Part shown: positions 34,169 to 45,695 of the stretch, one piece after another
How the letters are laid out: each line of letters starts with the position of its first letter
How positions within the stretch are numbered: position 1 is the stretch's first letter
Assembly: GCA_030762935.1 (NCBI GenBank)
Contig: CM060899.1
Location: 18,920,501 to 18,984,500 of the forward strand
Origin: Hymenopus coronatus
Lineage: Eukaryota; Arthropoda; Insecta; Mantodea; Hymenopodidae
DNA length: 64,000 nucleotides
Direction of reading: 5' to 3'
Position numbers and translations under genes: made by a program
Notes under the pieces: generated by a model
Told to the model about the DNA's origin: nothing
What the model saw: only the letters and a program-made list of their open reading frames with translations
The model's database searches: none

Positions 34169-34498
34169 AAGGAAGTCACTCAAGAACAGTCTACTTAGCC
34201 AATCCGGACCCAGACTATTCACATCCTGAATATGTTTTGTATATAATGCTTTATTTTCATTACTTAATTTTTCATCATGTATTTACAGTCAACAAATACT
34301 TAAATGTACACCATCTTTATTACTTATAAGTAGATATTATATAACGTGGAGTAAATATGTTATGTAGAATACAATTTATTTTTATGATAGAGGAATCTTA
34401 TAGGTCAACCTCAGCATGCAATTTGTTATTGTAAAAGTTGTTTATTGTTCTCAATGGCATGTAAAGGAATGCTGGTGATTGGTCAAAAATAGAATATT
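34169..34498. other. Unique interval, nothing recognised
   Basis: AT-rich, non-repetitive. Confidence 0.3.
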
Positions 34499-35578
34499 GA
34501 AAAAAATCGGATGTGTTCCTTTATCTCTTTACTTCTCTGTAACAACTTATTGTTGAGAAGCTTATTCTTCTATTTACTTCACTCTAATCGAGAAAAAAAA
34601 AAAATAGCAGAAATAGTCTTATTACTTGCTTCCTTGTTAGTTGACGCGAAATAAGGCAGTACCATAGATTAAAGTGTTAGTCAAAAGCTGGTTGCTTTGT
34701 GACTGATGTTCCTTTGTTTGTATGGACAGGAGTTGACAAATTCCTGTATGAGAAAAGTATACGTCAAGGAATATCTCAAAAACGATCAACTCCACGAAAA
34801 AGTGTATATAACATATGCTGTATGTTTTAACGTGCTCTGCATTTTTTGTGTGAAAAGTTTTTGTCCATCTCTTACGGTTTAGGTGTTATGCAAAATTGCT
34901 TAAAATTCATCTAGAATAAAGTAGTCTTTAGACGCTACTCCCAAAAAATTCAAGATATACATATTATTTCTCAGGTAAATATCTTTAATATACGATATTT
35001 TAATCAAAATCGTTAGAGCCATTTTTGAGAAAATCAAAATTTTCGAAAATTGTTCCATGTAAAGTGTAGTTGCAGTTGGGGGAAAGTTTCTTGGAAATCT
35101 TCGTGTCGCATCCTTGGAAGATACTGAACTCTAAATACGAAGTCTAATATTTAACGTACTTTTCGTGTTTGAGTTAAGCTGTCCACAGACACACAAACAA
35201 TACTTCATTTTAGATCCATATCCCAACACTATATCACTTTCTACTCTTTAATAATCATTTATTTAAAATATATTTGTTAGACAAATTTTTATAAGTGGCT
35301 TTTTGAATATAACGTAAAACAGTTTACTAAAGGGAAATGCACTGATGTGCTAATATTATTTTATTTGATGTTCTTAAAAAGAGGATTTTGTTGAATTATT
35401 GGATTTTAACTCTATAAATGGTTATAGCAACAGCATTTATAGGTTATGTATTACCTCGAGGACAAATATCTTTTTAAGGAGCCACACACACACACACGGG
35501 CCTTTTTCCAAAAATGCTTCTCTTGGATTCAGGGGACCAAAAACATGTATTTACATAGTACGTGCAGAGAAAGTAAAA
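34499..35578 (+). mobile_element. HINE copy interrupted by 275 bp
   Basis: 34499-35205 runs from the 5' tip to the CA tract, and 35481-35578 holds the CA tract to 'gcagagaaagtaaaa' with the first hairpin arm deleted. The intervening 35206-35480 is unrelated and is either an inserted sequence or the result of rearrangement. Confidence 0.65.
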
Positions 35579-36457
35579 CAAAAAAAAAAAAAAACAAAGC
35601 GAAGTTGAGAATCATAACTCGGAACGGCTAAGTCCATGTTGTAAGAACTGATTTGAATTATAATGTGCTCTGAATTTAAAGATTTCTATAATAATTTCTA
35701 TAATAATAAATAGTGTTCATTTATTGCAACTCTCAACAGTGTATTTGACATTATCTTAAAGGATTTTTGAGATGCCAGAAACTACAAGACTGTCGAGAGA
35801 GAGAGCATTTTAACTTCAAGTTGAGTATTGTCAACAAGTTATGCTACGTTACACGTTTATTAGGGCGAGCGCTCCTAAAACACCACGCTGGGCGCACATT
35901 TTCAAAGCGCACTTGGGAGGTTATGATGCAGTGTCAAGGTCCTGGCCGTGCGCTTAATAAAGTGAGGGCAGAGATCCCTAGAGAGGGACAGAGCACGCGA
36001 TGAAAACTCTCCTCAGCTTCTCTTTTCATAACTTTGTGTTCGCCCTTTCCATCTCAACAGTCTCCTCTCAAATCGTTTGACTTGGCAAAAAGTGACACAA
36101 GTCTGTTCCATAGATAACTTCCTCGCTGTGCATCAGGCGAATTTAATAAAAGTAATTAGTTAATGGGGTAGCTTACGAAACGTCAAGCAGGAGTACTTAA
36201 CCCTACTTTAATGTTCCTTGAAGTAAAATACCATCTGTAATAGATGAGTATCCTTAGTTATTATTGTTAAGAGCCATATAAATGTGAAGCTTAATAGAAA
36301 TAGGAAAATATTTAAGAGTAATAAAAAGAAGATGGATAAATAAAACTAGAAATAAGGTATAGAAAAGAATTGTGGATTGGTAAATGGAAGAAGTAAATAG
36401 GACCCCATAGCTGGGTAACCATGGTGTTGGATGCTGTCAGACCTTAGATATGAGATA
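35579..36457. other. Unique interval, unassigned
   Basis: It contains a 78-codon plus-strand frame (35767-36003) with no recognised domain. Local GC is higher at 35860-36000. It could hold host regulatory DNA; nothing specific is visible. Confidence 0.25.
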
Positions 36458-37076
36458 TAAAAATCTGATGTGTACCATTCACGTGACTTTCTCTATATCC
36501 CTGCAACAGATTATTCTTAAAAAGCTTATACTTCTATTTACTTTATGCTAATTATAAAAAATTAGCAGAAATAGTTTTATTACTTGCTTCCTTGTAAGTA
36601 GAAGCGAAATAAGGGAGTAGCATAGGTTAAAGTGAAAGCCAAAAGCTGGTTGCTATGTGACTGATGTTCCTTTGTTTGTATGGACAGGAGTTGACAAATT
36701 CCTGTATGATAATGTACAAGTTTTTCAAAGCTCAAACCAAGAAAAAGGAATATCTCAAAAACAACGAACTCCACGAAAAAAATGTATATAGTATAAATTG
36801 TGTGTTTTAACATGCTCTGCATTTTTTCTGGGTTACGTTTTTGTCCATCTCTTACGGTTTAGTAGTTATGAAAAATTCATCCAGAATAAAGTAGTCTTCA
36901 GAGAAAATCAAAAGTTTCGAAAAAACTTCCATATAAAGGGTAGTTTGGGGTGGGGGGAATTTTCTAAAAATTTTCGTGTCGCATCCCTGGAAGATACTAA
37001 ACTTAAATACCAAGTTTGGTATTTTACCGACTTTTCGTTTTTGAGTTATCGTGTTCACAGACACACGGACACACAC
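36458..37076 (+). mobile_element. HINE copy, hairpin missing, internal deletion
   Basis: 5' tip at 36458. A deletion at 36903 joins 'agtcttcagag' to 'aaaatcaaaag'. It stops in the CA tract. Confidence 0.75.
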
Positions 37077-37270
37077 GTAATCATGATACCAGTACTAATG
37101 AAAACGGTATAAAGCAATAGAATACAAATGTAAAGCAGATTACTGTACAATTTAGCAATTATGTTGCTGCGTAGCTGAATGGTTGATTCACATTGTGTTC
37201 GTCGTCTGTTTGCAATCCATTTTGATAATTTATTTGCATCCGTACGAGTTCAGTTGTCATCGGAAGCATT

Positions 37271-37380
37271 TCCATCTTCCTCTCTTACACCGATGTCAGA
37301 AACATCACGAACTGCAGCTCTTATTTCCATCTTCCTCTCTTACACCGATGTCAGAAACATCACGAACTGCAGCTCTTATT
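37271..37380 (+). repeat. 55-bp tandem duplication
   Basis: Two identical units start at 37271 and 37326 ('tccatcttcctctcttac'). Confidence 0.95.
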
Positions 37381-37389
37381 TCCTCTTTG

Positions 37390-37655
37390 TTTTTTTTTTT
37401 TAAATACAGTTCCGGAGGCTTGTCAGGACTCCGGCGCTGTATTCCTTTTTTCTCCATTTTTTCCAGTTTCCTATATTTCCTTAGTAGACCTTATTATTCT
37501 TAACGTTTTCCATTTACATACACAAATATTGACACATTTACAAACACAGAAACACCCATGCCCAAGGCGGGACTCGAACCCACGATCCTGTGCACCACGA
37601 AGCGCCAAAGCGAGACACTTTAGCGAGCGCGGCCACCGAGATCGGCAACTTGGTT
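37390..37655 (-). mobile_element. SINE C (tRNA-derived)
   Basis: The minus strand has a head with a strong B box, GTGGGTTCGAGTCCCGCC (about 37566-37583), the motif 'gtctcgctttggcgcttcg', and an A-rich tail at the left end (T11 on plus). The unusually good B box is shared with three other copies. Confidence 0.85.
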
Positions 37656-38607
37656 CGTAACCTTCGGCTAGGTGATGCCATGTTTCAACCAGGATAAATA
37701 ACCACTGGTTAGAGAAATTAAATTGGAGCTAATTTAGCGGTTTTGAGTGGAGATAAGATCCGGAAACACTTCAGAACACATTTCTCTATGGTTATGACGT
37801 AGAAAATACACAAATTTTGCCACTGGAAAGAAATAAAACGTATGTAAACGGCATCATGATTAGATCGTGATTGGCACTAAAGGGGTTAACATCTTAAGTG
37901 GTTCCAATGAAATAGGCTCTCAAACATTGCAAGAAATATGCGGTTGTTTGTTGTCCAATTCCATTATGCAACAGCTGACGGTACGCGTTGTTCTTGTTGA
38001 TTTTATGGTGGAAATTTTCTCACTCACCTCCAGAGCAAGCAGGTTACTTCAAGCATCCTTCTAGAGAGCATTTCTAAAGTGCTCATTAACTTTTTTAATG
38101 TTTTAATTGGGATCTCTCTCCGCATCAAAGAATAATGAAGTGAAACATCTGGTAACAGAAACAAATTAATTCACTAAACCCAAATTTCATTTGTAAATTT
38201 TCGTGTTTAGCTGAAATAATTAAATTCGTAAGCGTAAGATAATTTTCCAAACACTGTTCAGCGCAATACCGCCAAATATTATTTATTAAACTGTGCGAGA
38301 TAGCGTGTTTGATGCCCACTTACCCTCACCTCAGAGAATGTTCTTGACAGGCATGTGTCGTGAAAATAGAGGGTTTCCTTGTTGTTCGTTATCAGTAAAA
38401 CTGTCTTAGCTTTCAGGTAAAGCCTAAAGGGGTAAAGGGCAGTTATCCTCTGAAAAGGTTACTTATGATTGGGAGAATTTCGAGGTTGCGGAAATCGGAA
38501 CATATTATATGGCCCTAACCACTAGGATCTTGTACTTATTCTTGTCATTTTGTAATTAACCTAATAATAAACTCTTAACAAGTTAATATAAATATCAAGA
38601 AGAACAT
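37656..38607. other. Unique interval, unassigned
   Basis: Two frames of about 64 codons (plus 37867-38064 and minus 38125-38319) have no recognised motif. Not repeated in this window. Confidence 0.25.
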
Positions 38608-38665
38608 TCTGAACTGCCTCCGTGGTCGAGTGGTCAGAATTATTCCCTATCCCCCACATAGTCTG
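38608..38665 (+). mobile_element. tRNA-like SINE head (SINE F)
   Basis: 'gcctccgtggtcgagtggtc' is an A-box/D-arm of leucine/serine type. The following 'attattccctatccccca' is shared, inverted, with 48610-48635. Confidence 0.5.
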
Positions 38666-38689
38666 GAAATATGAATGTGAACGTGCGTG

Positions 38690-39050
38690 TGGTTAGTAAT
38701 AAAAGTTTTTAGCTTCAAACAGTCTGGGATTTGATTCTAAACAGCCAACACTGGCCAAACCTGGGCACATACTTAATGGAAGTACCTGCACTAAGAGATA
38801 AAATATTTGTGAAAGTATTGTACAGACTTATTTGGTGTTTGAGTAATCTATAAGTGTGAATACGTGGTGTAGTTTTTCATTGTTATTAAGATATATAAAA
38901 TAGATATGTAGGTAATATTTTAAATTCAAGTTTGTTTGTTTTTTTTTACAGCATATACGGTCACCCGACTATTGCGACTGTGTGACGCAAATATTGTATT
39001 ATTGTAAACTTAATAAATACTACCACCACCACTACCACCACTACTAATTA
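38690..39050 (+). mobile_element. LINE-2 3' end, second copy
   Basis: It matches the minus strand of 27412-27905: 'gggatttgattctaaacagcc', 'gcacatacttaatggaagta', 'taagagataaaatatttgtg', 'attgtaaacttaataaatac'. It ends in TAC/CAC triplets (39025-39048). Severely 5'-truncated and without the microsatellite expansions of the first copy. Confidence 0.8.
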
Positions 39051-39080
39051 ACCTAATGTTCTAAACCTGCAGTAATACTA

Positions 39081-40531
39081 CGGCCGGCTGATAAGTTCGG
39101 GGCCTCTCGATGAAAACAAGATTTAAAAAAATGTTTTTGCTTTATTTCTCAACATAATTCCAGAAAGGTGATACATTTGTCATATCGGTGTTATAATTTA
39201 ATTAAACCATCTCCGTAGTATGATTTATCAAGGTCCTCAAAGTAGATGTTTAACGCAACAATGGCCTCCTTGTTGCTGTGAAATCTTCGTCCTCCAAGGA
39301 ATATTTTGAGGTTTGGGAGCCGGTGGTCACTAGGTGCTAGATCTGGCGAATAGGGTGGATGTTCAAACAATTCCAACTTTAATTCGCACACTGTTCCAAT
39401 TGCAATAACTGGACGATAGGTCGGAGCATTGTTGTGATGAAACAAGATTTTTTTTTTGCCAAATGAAGTATTTTTCTTTTCACCTCATCACCCAAAGTTG
39501 CAGTAAGCTTGCGTAGTAGGCACCAGTGATACTTCCACCATTTTCCAAGTAATCGATAAAAATAAGTTCCTGTGCATCCCGGTAAACACTCGCCATAACC
39601 TTGTTACTGACAAAATTGACGTTGCAGTCTTTGAAGTTGGTTCACCACGCCAAGCCACTATTTTGAATGTGATTTACTTTCTGGAGTGTAGTGATGTATC
39701 CAAGTTTCATCCGTGGTAATAAGCCGTCCTTTATATAGCTTAACGTCCTTTAACCTAGTTGATCATATCGGACGATGAATGAAAGTGGTGAAATGATGCT
39801 CAAATGATCTCGGGGTCCATTGAGCTCAAAGTTACTCGACATTCGTCTTCTTTGGATAAGGGAAAACCCCGAAATAACCTTCTCCGGGTAACTCACCCCA
39901 AGAGAGATTAGAACTCACGATCTTCTGAATGTGAAGCAGACACGCTAACACCACACTACCTAGATGCGCTGGTTTGCAACTTTTGATCAGGTGTCAACAA
40001 ACGAGGCATCCATCTTGCACAGACCTTGTGAACGCCCTAAACATTACTTAAAATATTACATGCCCGTTCTTTTGATATGTCTGCAGCCTCAATCATCTCA
40101 AAAACTTCACTCTGTGATCTTCCAGTACTAAACGATGAATTTGTTCAATGATCTCTGGAGTTGTCACTTCTACAGGGCGTCCAGAGCCAGGCTCATCACT
40201 AGTGCTCGTACGTCCCATTTTAAACGCTGCAACCCACCTTTTAACCATTGAATATGAAGGGGCAGAGTCTTTCAATGTACTGTCCATTTCCTCCTTGATT
40301 CCTTTAGGCGTTAAGTCTTTCAAATGGAAGTATTTAATTATTACTCGTTTTTCCAAATCCTCCATTTTCGTGAAAACTTTAAAGTTGTCTTCTTTAAAAT
40401 GCTGTCCTTCGAATGCTAAACAAGCTATTGACCTGTAACTATGGATATAAGCTACTCTAGAGTTAAACTATACGATGCTACTGTCTAATTGGCATAGTGG
40501 TGGCATATCTGAGTGACTTATCAGCCGACCC
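39081..40531 (-). mobile_element. Mariner transposon, nearly full length, broken by SINE B
   Basis: Both ends are present: left GGCCGGCTGATAAGT after TA and right ACTTATCAGCCGACC. On the minus strand, 40365-40093 encodes the N-terminal DNA-binding part (starts MEDLEKRVIIKYFHLKDLTP; VKRWVAAFKMGRTSTSDEPG). 39445-39191 encodes the C-terminal part, where the middle catalytic aspartate motif HDNAP reads HNNAP (asparagine) and the last, YSPDLAPSD, is intact. The middle is frameshifted, and a SINE sits at 39735-39970. The copy could not make active transposase. Without the SINE it is about 1.2 kb, close to the family's usual 1.3 kb. Confidence 0.9.
39735..39970 (-). mobile_element. SINE B (tRNA-derived), inside mariner
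   Basis: The minus strand has head and B box 'gtgagttctaatctc', then 'gttttcccttatccaaag', 'gagcatcatttcacca', 'ccgatatgatcaac' and 'aggacgttaagcta'. It matches 44861-45090. The joins to mariner are clear by comparison with 19255-19300. Confidence 0.85.
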
Positions 40532-40609
40532 TCGTACGTGTTTATTCACAAGTCAAAGCTCCCGATATGACCATCAAAGTTAAAGGGGGCTATACAAATG
40601 AAACAATTA

Positions 40610-41448
40610 AAAAAATTCTGATGTGATCCATTAACATGACTTTCTCTACATCTATGCAGAAAATTGTTACAAGGTTTATGCCTCTATTTATTTCAGGCTA
40701 ATCGAGAAAAAATTAGCCGAAACTGCCTTATTACTTGTTTCCTTCTAAGTAGAAGCGAAATAAGGGAGTACCATAGGTTAAAGTGATAGGCAAAACGCTG
40801 GCTATTATGTGACTTTGTTTGTATGGCCAGGAGTTGATAAAATTCCTGTATGATTTTCAAAGTTGAAACTAAAAACAAGGAATATCTTAAAAATGATCAA
40901 CTCCACAAAAAAATGTATGTAACATAAATTGTGTGTTTTAACGTGCTCTACATTTTTTGTGTGGTAAGTTTTTGTCCAGCTCTTACGGTTTAGCAGTTAA
41001 GCAAAATTTCGTAAAATTAATCCAGAATAAAGCAGTCTTAAGAGGCTATTCCCAGATAATTCAAGATATACATTTTATTTGTAAGGTAAATATTTTTAAA
41101 ATACGATATTTTAATTAAAATAGTAGGAGTCATTTTTAAGAAAATCAAAATTTTCGAAAAAAAAGGGCAGTTTTGGGTAGGGGGAATTTTTCTCAAAATC
41201 TTCGTGTCGCACCCCTGGAAGATACTAAACTTAAATACCAAGTTTGGCATTTTACTGACTTTTCGTTTTTGAGTTATCGTGTTCACAGATACACGGACAC
41301 ACAAGGACCTTATTGTGAAAATGCTTTGTTTGAATATAAAGGTCCCTAAAACATATATTTCCGGTGAAATCTCGGTATCGAATTTTTTGGTGGAGTGCAA
41401 TAACTTCTCTATATATTATGTACATAGTACCTGTAGAGAAAGTAAAAA
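40610..41448 (+). mobile_element. HINE element, full length
   Basis: 5' tip 'aaattctgatgtgatcc'; hairpin 41406-41440 ('ctctatatattatgtacatagtacctgtagag'). Confidence 0.85.
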
Positions 41449-41955
41449 TAAAAGAACATTCTGTTAGTGTAAAAATATTATATTTAGTATTACGAGATAA
41501 AAACCGTGAAGTAAGCTTCTTGTGTCATTTCACATTAGACTCATTATTGATTAGGTTTATCTAGATAGATAGACAGACAGATTGATCGAGTTATTGAGAA
41601 ATGGTTGGATGGCTAGACGGGCGGGCGAAGGCGGGACGGACGACCAATGAACGAGTGGGTGGATGTATGGATGGATGAACGAATGGGGGGATGGATTTTT
41701 GCTGTCAAAATCATGTACAGCAACATAATAACACTTATGGCCAGTAGATTGTATATAATTCCCTTATAAAGAGCATTATTGTTAAAACAGTTCTTATTGG
41801 CCTTTTAAAATAAGTTGTAGAAAAATCTTTTATAGAATCCTGTAAACCAATGAACAAGTGTAGGGCTACAATTTCATAACTTTTTTATGCTTTGGCGTAT
41901 TTACATTTCTTTGTGTGTGTGTGCGCGTGTATGTGTGTATATATGTGTATATATA
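41449..41955. other. Unique interval with degenerate GGAT/GACG repeats
   Basis: 41558-41695 is a loose minisatellite of GATA, GACA, GGAC and GGAT tetramers. A TG/TA tract (41912-41955) precedes the TIR element. Confidence 0.6.
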
Positions 41956-43420
41956 CAGGGTGTTAATGAACTATACCGAAATATTTTCACAGAATATTTA
42001 GATTACTTAAATAAGTAACTTAAGATAGGAGAATTATCGCCTGTTTATTGAAATTTCAAAGTAATGGCTATAAATTTCTGAAGTGCCAGTACGCCACGTA
42101 TGGCGGCATTTCGTGCGGAATGAAAAAAAGAATAATAATAAAAAACTTACTCTATATCAGGAATCGGAATCATGACCTTTGGGATAGCAGCTTCCCGCGT
42201 TACTAATTAGGCAGTTGAATAAACGCCCCCAGAGTAGGCTACATAACTCAAGAACGTAGTTAATGAATGATCAGTGTCGCACTGTCAAGTGATTAGTTCG
42301 AGATTTTACAGAATTTTGCGACATTAAATTTTGAGAACGCTAGTAACGAGCTGCTAAAAATCGATATTCTATACTCGGCCAGCAGTTTTAAAAACATTCT
42401 AAGCCATTTTTACTTTCTCTATACGTACTATGTACATAGTATATAGAGAAGGTATTGCACTTCAATAAAAATTTTGATATCGATATTTCACCGCAAATAT
42501 ATGTTTTAGGGTCCCCTGTATCCAAAAAAAGTATTTTCAGAAAAAGGTCCGTGTGTGTGTCCGTGTGTCTGTGAACACGATAACTCAAAACGAAAAGTGG
42601 TAAAATACCAAACTTGGTATTTAAGTTTAGTATCTTCCAGGAATGCGACACGAAGATTTTGAGAAAAAAACCCACCCCAAACTACCCCTTACATGGAACT
42701 TTTTTCGAAAATTTTGATTTTCTCAAAAATGGCTGTAACGAATTTGATAAAAAGTTCATACATTAAAGATATTTACCTGACAAATAAAATGTATATCTTG
42801 AATTTTCTGGGAATAGCCTCTGAGGACTACTTTATTCTGGATGAATTTTGCGTAACTACTAAACCGTAAGAGATGGACAAAAACTTAACACACAAAAAAT
42901 GTGGAACACAATTTATGTTATATACAATTTTTTCGTGGAGTTGATCGTTTTTGAGATATTCCTTTTTCTTGGTTTCAGCTTTGAAGAACTTATACTTTTA
43001 TCGTAAAGGACTTTGTGAACTCCTGTCTATACAAACAAAGGAACATCAGTCACATAGCAACCAGCTTTTGGCTTTCACTTTAACCTATGGTACTCCCTTA
43101 TTTCGCTTCTACTTACAATAAAGCAAGAAATAAGACTATTTCTGCTAATTTTTCTCGATTAGCATGAAATAAATAAAAGATAAGCTTATAGAAATAATTT
43201 GTTACAGAGATATAGAGAAAGTCATGTGAATGGAACACATCAGATTTTTTCAATCTGCTTTGCTTTAACACCGACTTATCAGCTCCTCATACCTACACGT
43301 TTAACGCTATGTAGTGACGTTATGTTTATCTGGGGACCATGCATCGCCGATCTCAAGTTACTTATATCAGTCACGTGCACAATCTCGCAAATCATTTCGG
43401 TGTAGTTCATTAACACCCTG
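41956..43420. mobile_element. TIR DNA transposon (non-autonomous) with HINE inside
   Basis: Terminal inverted repeats of about 30 bp: left CAGGGTGTTAATGAACTATA (41956-) and right, inverted, CAGGGTGTTAATGAACTACA (ending 43420), both continuing into ccgaaat-att. They are flanked by TATATA on each side, consistent with a TA-based duplication. Without the HINE (42409-43249) the element is about 620 bp and has no transposase frame. Family unknown; Tc1/mariner-type or another TA-targeting group is likely. Confidence 0.8.
42409..43249 (-). mobile_element. HINE element, full length, inside TIR element
   Basis: Hairpin 42416-42449; ends '...gaacacatcagattttt' at 43249. Same internal position of the TIR element as the copy at 6538-7390. 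Confidence 0.85.
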
Positions 43421-43502
43421 TATATATATAGGCGCAAAGGTCACTAGACACTGGGCAAAGATTGAATTTATGTTTCATTAAGAATACAAACAATACCTTC
43501 AA

Positions 43503-44618
43503 TTATTACTTTCTCTACACGTACTATGTACATAGAATATAAGAGAAGATATTGTAATGCACCGAAAAATTCGATACTGAGTTTGCACCGGAAATGCATA
43601 TCGTGAGACCCCTTGAATAAAAAAAAAATTAAAAAAAATTTCGGTGTGTCTGTCTGTCTGTGTGTCTGTGGGCAGCATAGCTCAAAAACGAATAGACAGT
43701 ATTGGTATTTAAATTTTGTATCTTCCAAGGATACAACACGAATATTTTCAAGATCCTTACCCACTCCCTACTACCCTTTACATGGAAAAAAATACGAAAA
43801 TTTTGATTCTCTCAAAAATGGCACTAAAGATTAAAAGCTCTTATATTTAAGATATTTACATGACATATAAAATGTATATCTTTAATTTTATGGGAATAGC
43901 TCCTAAAGACATGTTTATTCTGGAAGAATTTTGCCGAACTTTGCATAACCGGTAAACCATAAGAGACAGATAGAAACATAGTACACAAAGAATATCGAGC
44001 TCGCTAAAGCAATACAATTTATGTTATACGCATTTTTTTCGTGAGGTTGGCCGTTTTTGAGATATTCCTTGTTATTAGTTTCAGCTTTAAAATACTTTTC
44101 TCATACGGGAATTGGTCAAATGTTGTCCATTATAGTCGCCCTCCGTGGTGTAATGGTTACCATGCTGACTTCACATGCCCAAGGTCGCGAGTTCAAACCC
44201 GGCGGAAGAAGATGCATTTTTTCGGGCGTTAAAAATCCTTAGCATGGCTTCCTTCGGAAGGGAAGTAAAGCCGTCGGTCCCGTGTCGTAGATTTACGCCA
44301 CGTAAAAGAATCTCGTGCCTGATTGAGAGGCCTCTGAGCAAAATTAAGCGGTCTTTCACGCCCAATTTAGAATGGGACGCTGAGAACCAGAGTAGTTAAA
44401 GGGCTTCCATAAATATCACGCCATTTACATTTTTTTGTCCATAAAAACAAAGGAACCTCAATCACATATCAACCAACTTTTAAAATATTTAACAATTTAT
44501 TTACCCTATGGTACTCTCGTATTCTCCTTCTACTTATAAGGAAGGAAGTAAAGACCATTTCTGCTAATTTTTTCTCGACTAATGTTAAATTAATTGAAGA
44601 ATAAGCTTTTAACAATAA
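43503..44618 (-). mobile_element. HINE copy split by SINE A
   Basis: 43503-44130 and 44443-44618. Hairpin at 43512-43547, and A-run widened to 'aaaaaaaaattaaaaaaaattt'. Its 5' tip appears to resume at 45138-45160 beyond an oppositely oriented copy. Confidence 0.75.
44131..44434 (+). mobile_element. SINE A, full length with target duplication
   Basis: The best-preserved head: 'gccctccgtggtgtaatgg' (A box) and 'ggtcgcgagttcaaacccgg' (B box, 44183-44202). It is flanked by TTGTCCAT at 44123-44130 and 44435-44442, inside a HINE. Confidence 0.9.
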
Positions 44619-45137
44619 TATAGTTTGGAGTGGGGGATTTTTCTCAAAATCTTCGTGTCGCATCCCTGGAAGATACTAAACTTAAATACCAAGTTTGGTA
44701 TTTTACCGACTTTTGGTTTTTGAGTTATCTTGTTCACAGTCACACACACATACATGGGCCTTTTTCTGTAAATGCTTTTTTGGATACAGGGGGTCCTAAA
44801 ACGTATACTTGCGGTGAAATCTCGGTACGGAATTTTTGAGTGGAATACAATAATTTCCCTTGCCCGCCTGAGTAGTATGGTGGTACCGTGTCGCCCTCAC
44901 ATTCAACAGGTCGCGAGTTTGAATCTGGCTTATGGTGAGTTTTTCTCGGGGTTTTCCCTTATCATGAGAAGACTAATGTCGAGTAACTTTAAGCTCTATA
45001 GACCCCGAGATCATTTGAGCATCATTTCACCAATTTCGTTCATCGTCCGATATGACCAAGCAGGTTAAAGGACGTTAAGCTACCAAAAAATAGCTTCTTT
45101 ATACATTATGTACATAGTACGTGTAGAGAAAATAAAA
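44619..45137 (+). mobile_element. HINE copy, 5' half missing, split by SINE B
   Basis: 44619-44860 (from 'tagtttggagtgggggattttt') and 45091-45137 (hairpin 'ttatacattatgtacatagtacgtgtag' and 'agaaaataaaa'). Confidence 0.75.
44861..45090 (+). mobile_element. SINE B (tRNA-derived), full length
   Basis: The head has A box 'tgagtagtatggtgg' and B box 'ggtcgcgagtttgaatctgg' (44909-44928). The body is as in the mariner-inserted copy, with the tail 'ctaccaaaaaa'. Confidence 0.85.
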
Positions 45138-45597
45138 TTGAAAGTCATGTGAATGTAAGATACAAGATGTTTGTAAGATTGTGTTTATAACATTAAAGCA
45201 ACTTATGGTAAATGAAATATCGAAAAGATGAGCACTTAGAACCTCAGTTACCAAGGTGCTGGCTTCTCCAGCTATTTCTACCTCAGGTTGGTTCGTATCC
45301 AGAGAAAAGACCCAATCATAGCCGTCCATTGTTTTGTGCGGCGTCTGCTTCATCATTATCATTAAAATCATCGTCACTTGCACAAACATAAAGGTGAAAT
45401 TTACAGAAGTAGCATAGACACCTAATGTAGTGAGTCTGCCATTCTCTGCGAAGACAAAAGACTGCGAGCAAATATGTGGAAAATGGCGTTAATTAGCCTA
45501 GCGTCGGGCCTGCTAACTAAGCTTGCAGAAACTTCTGTGTGCGTACTCTACTCTTGCAATATAAATTACTGTTTGATGCTTGACGTTGCAGCACTAT
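45138..45597 (-). other. Unique interval with a possible coding remnant
   Basis: 45138-45165 is a HINE 5' scrap ('gaaagtcatgtgaatg'). The minus strand then has a frame (45389-45099) whose middle, MDGYDWVFSLDTNQPEVEI and GEASTLVTEVLSAH (about 45330-45225), looks more protein-like than its surroundings. I do not recognise a family, and the frame runs on into HINE sequence. Confidence 0.25.
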
Positions 45598-45695
45598 CTT
45601 TTTACTTTCTCTACACATAGTGTATTGAGAAGGTATTGCAAAAATTCGATACCGAGATTTCATCGGAAATGCATGTTTTAGGACTCCCTGAATCC

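Noticed and set aside
41558..41695. Functional minisatellite or telomere-like array
   Set aside because: The GATA/GACA/GGAT tetramers are irregular and short; no telomeric unit is repeated.
44131..44210. Functional tRNA gene
   Set aside because: A and B boxes are present but acceptor and anticodon stems do not form; the body and target duplication show a SINE. The same applies to the other tRNA-like heads.
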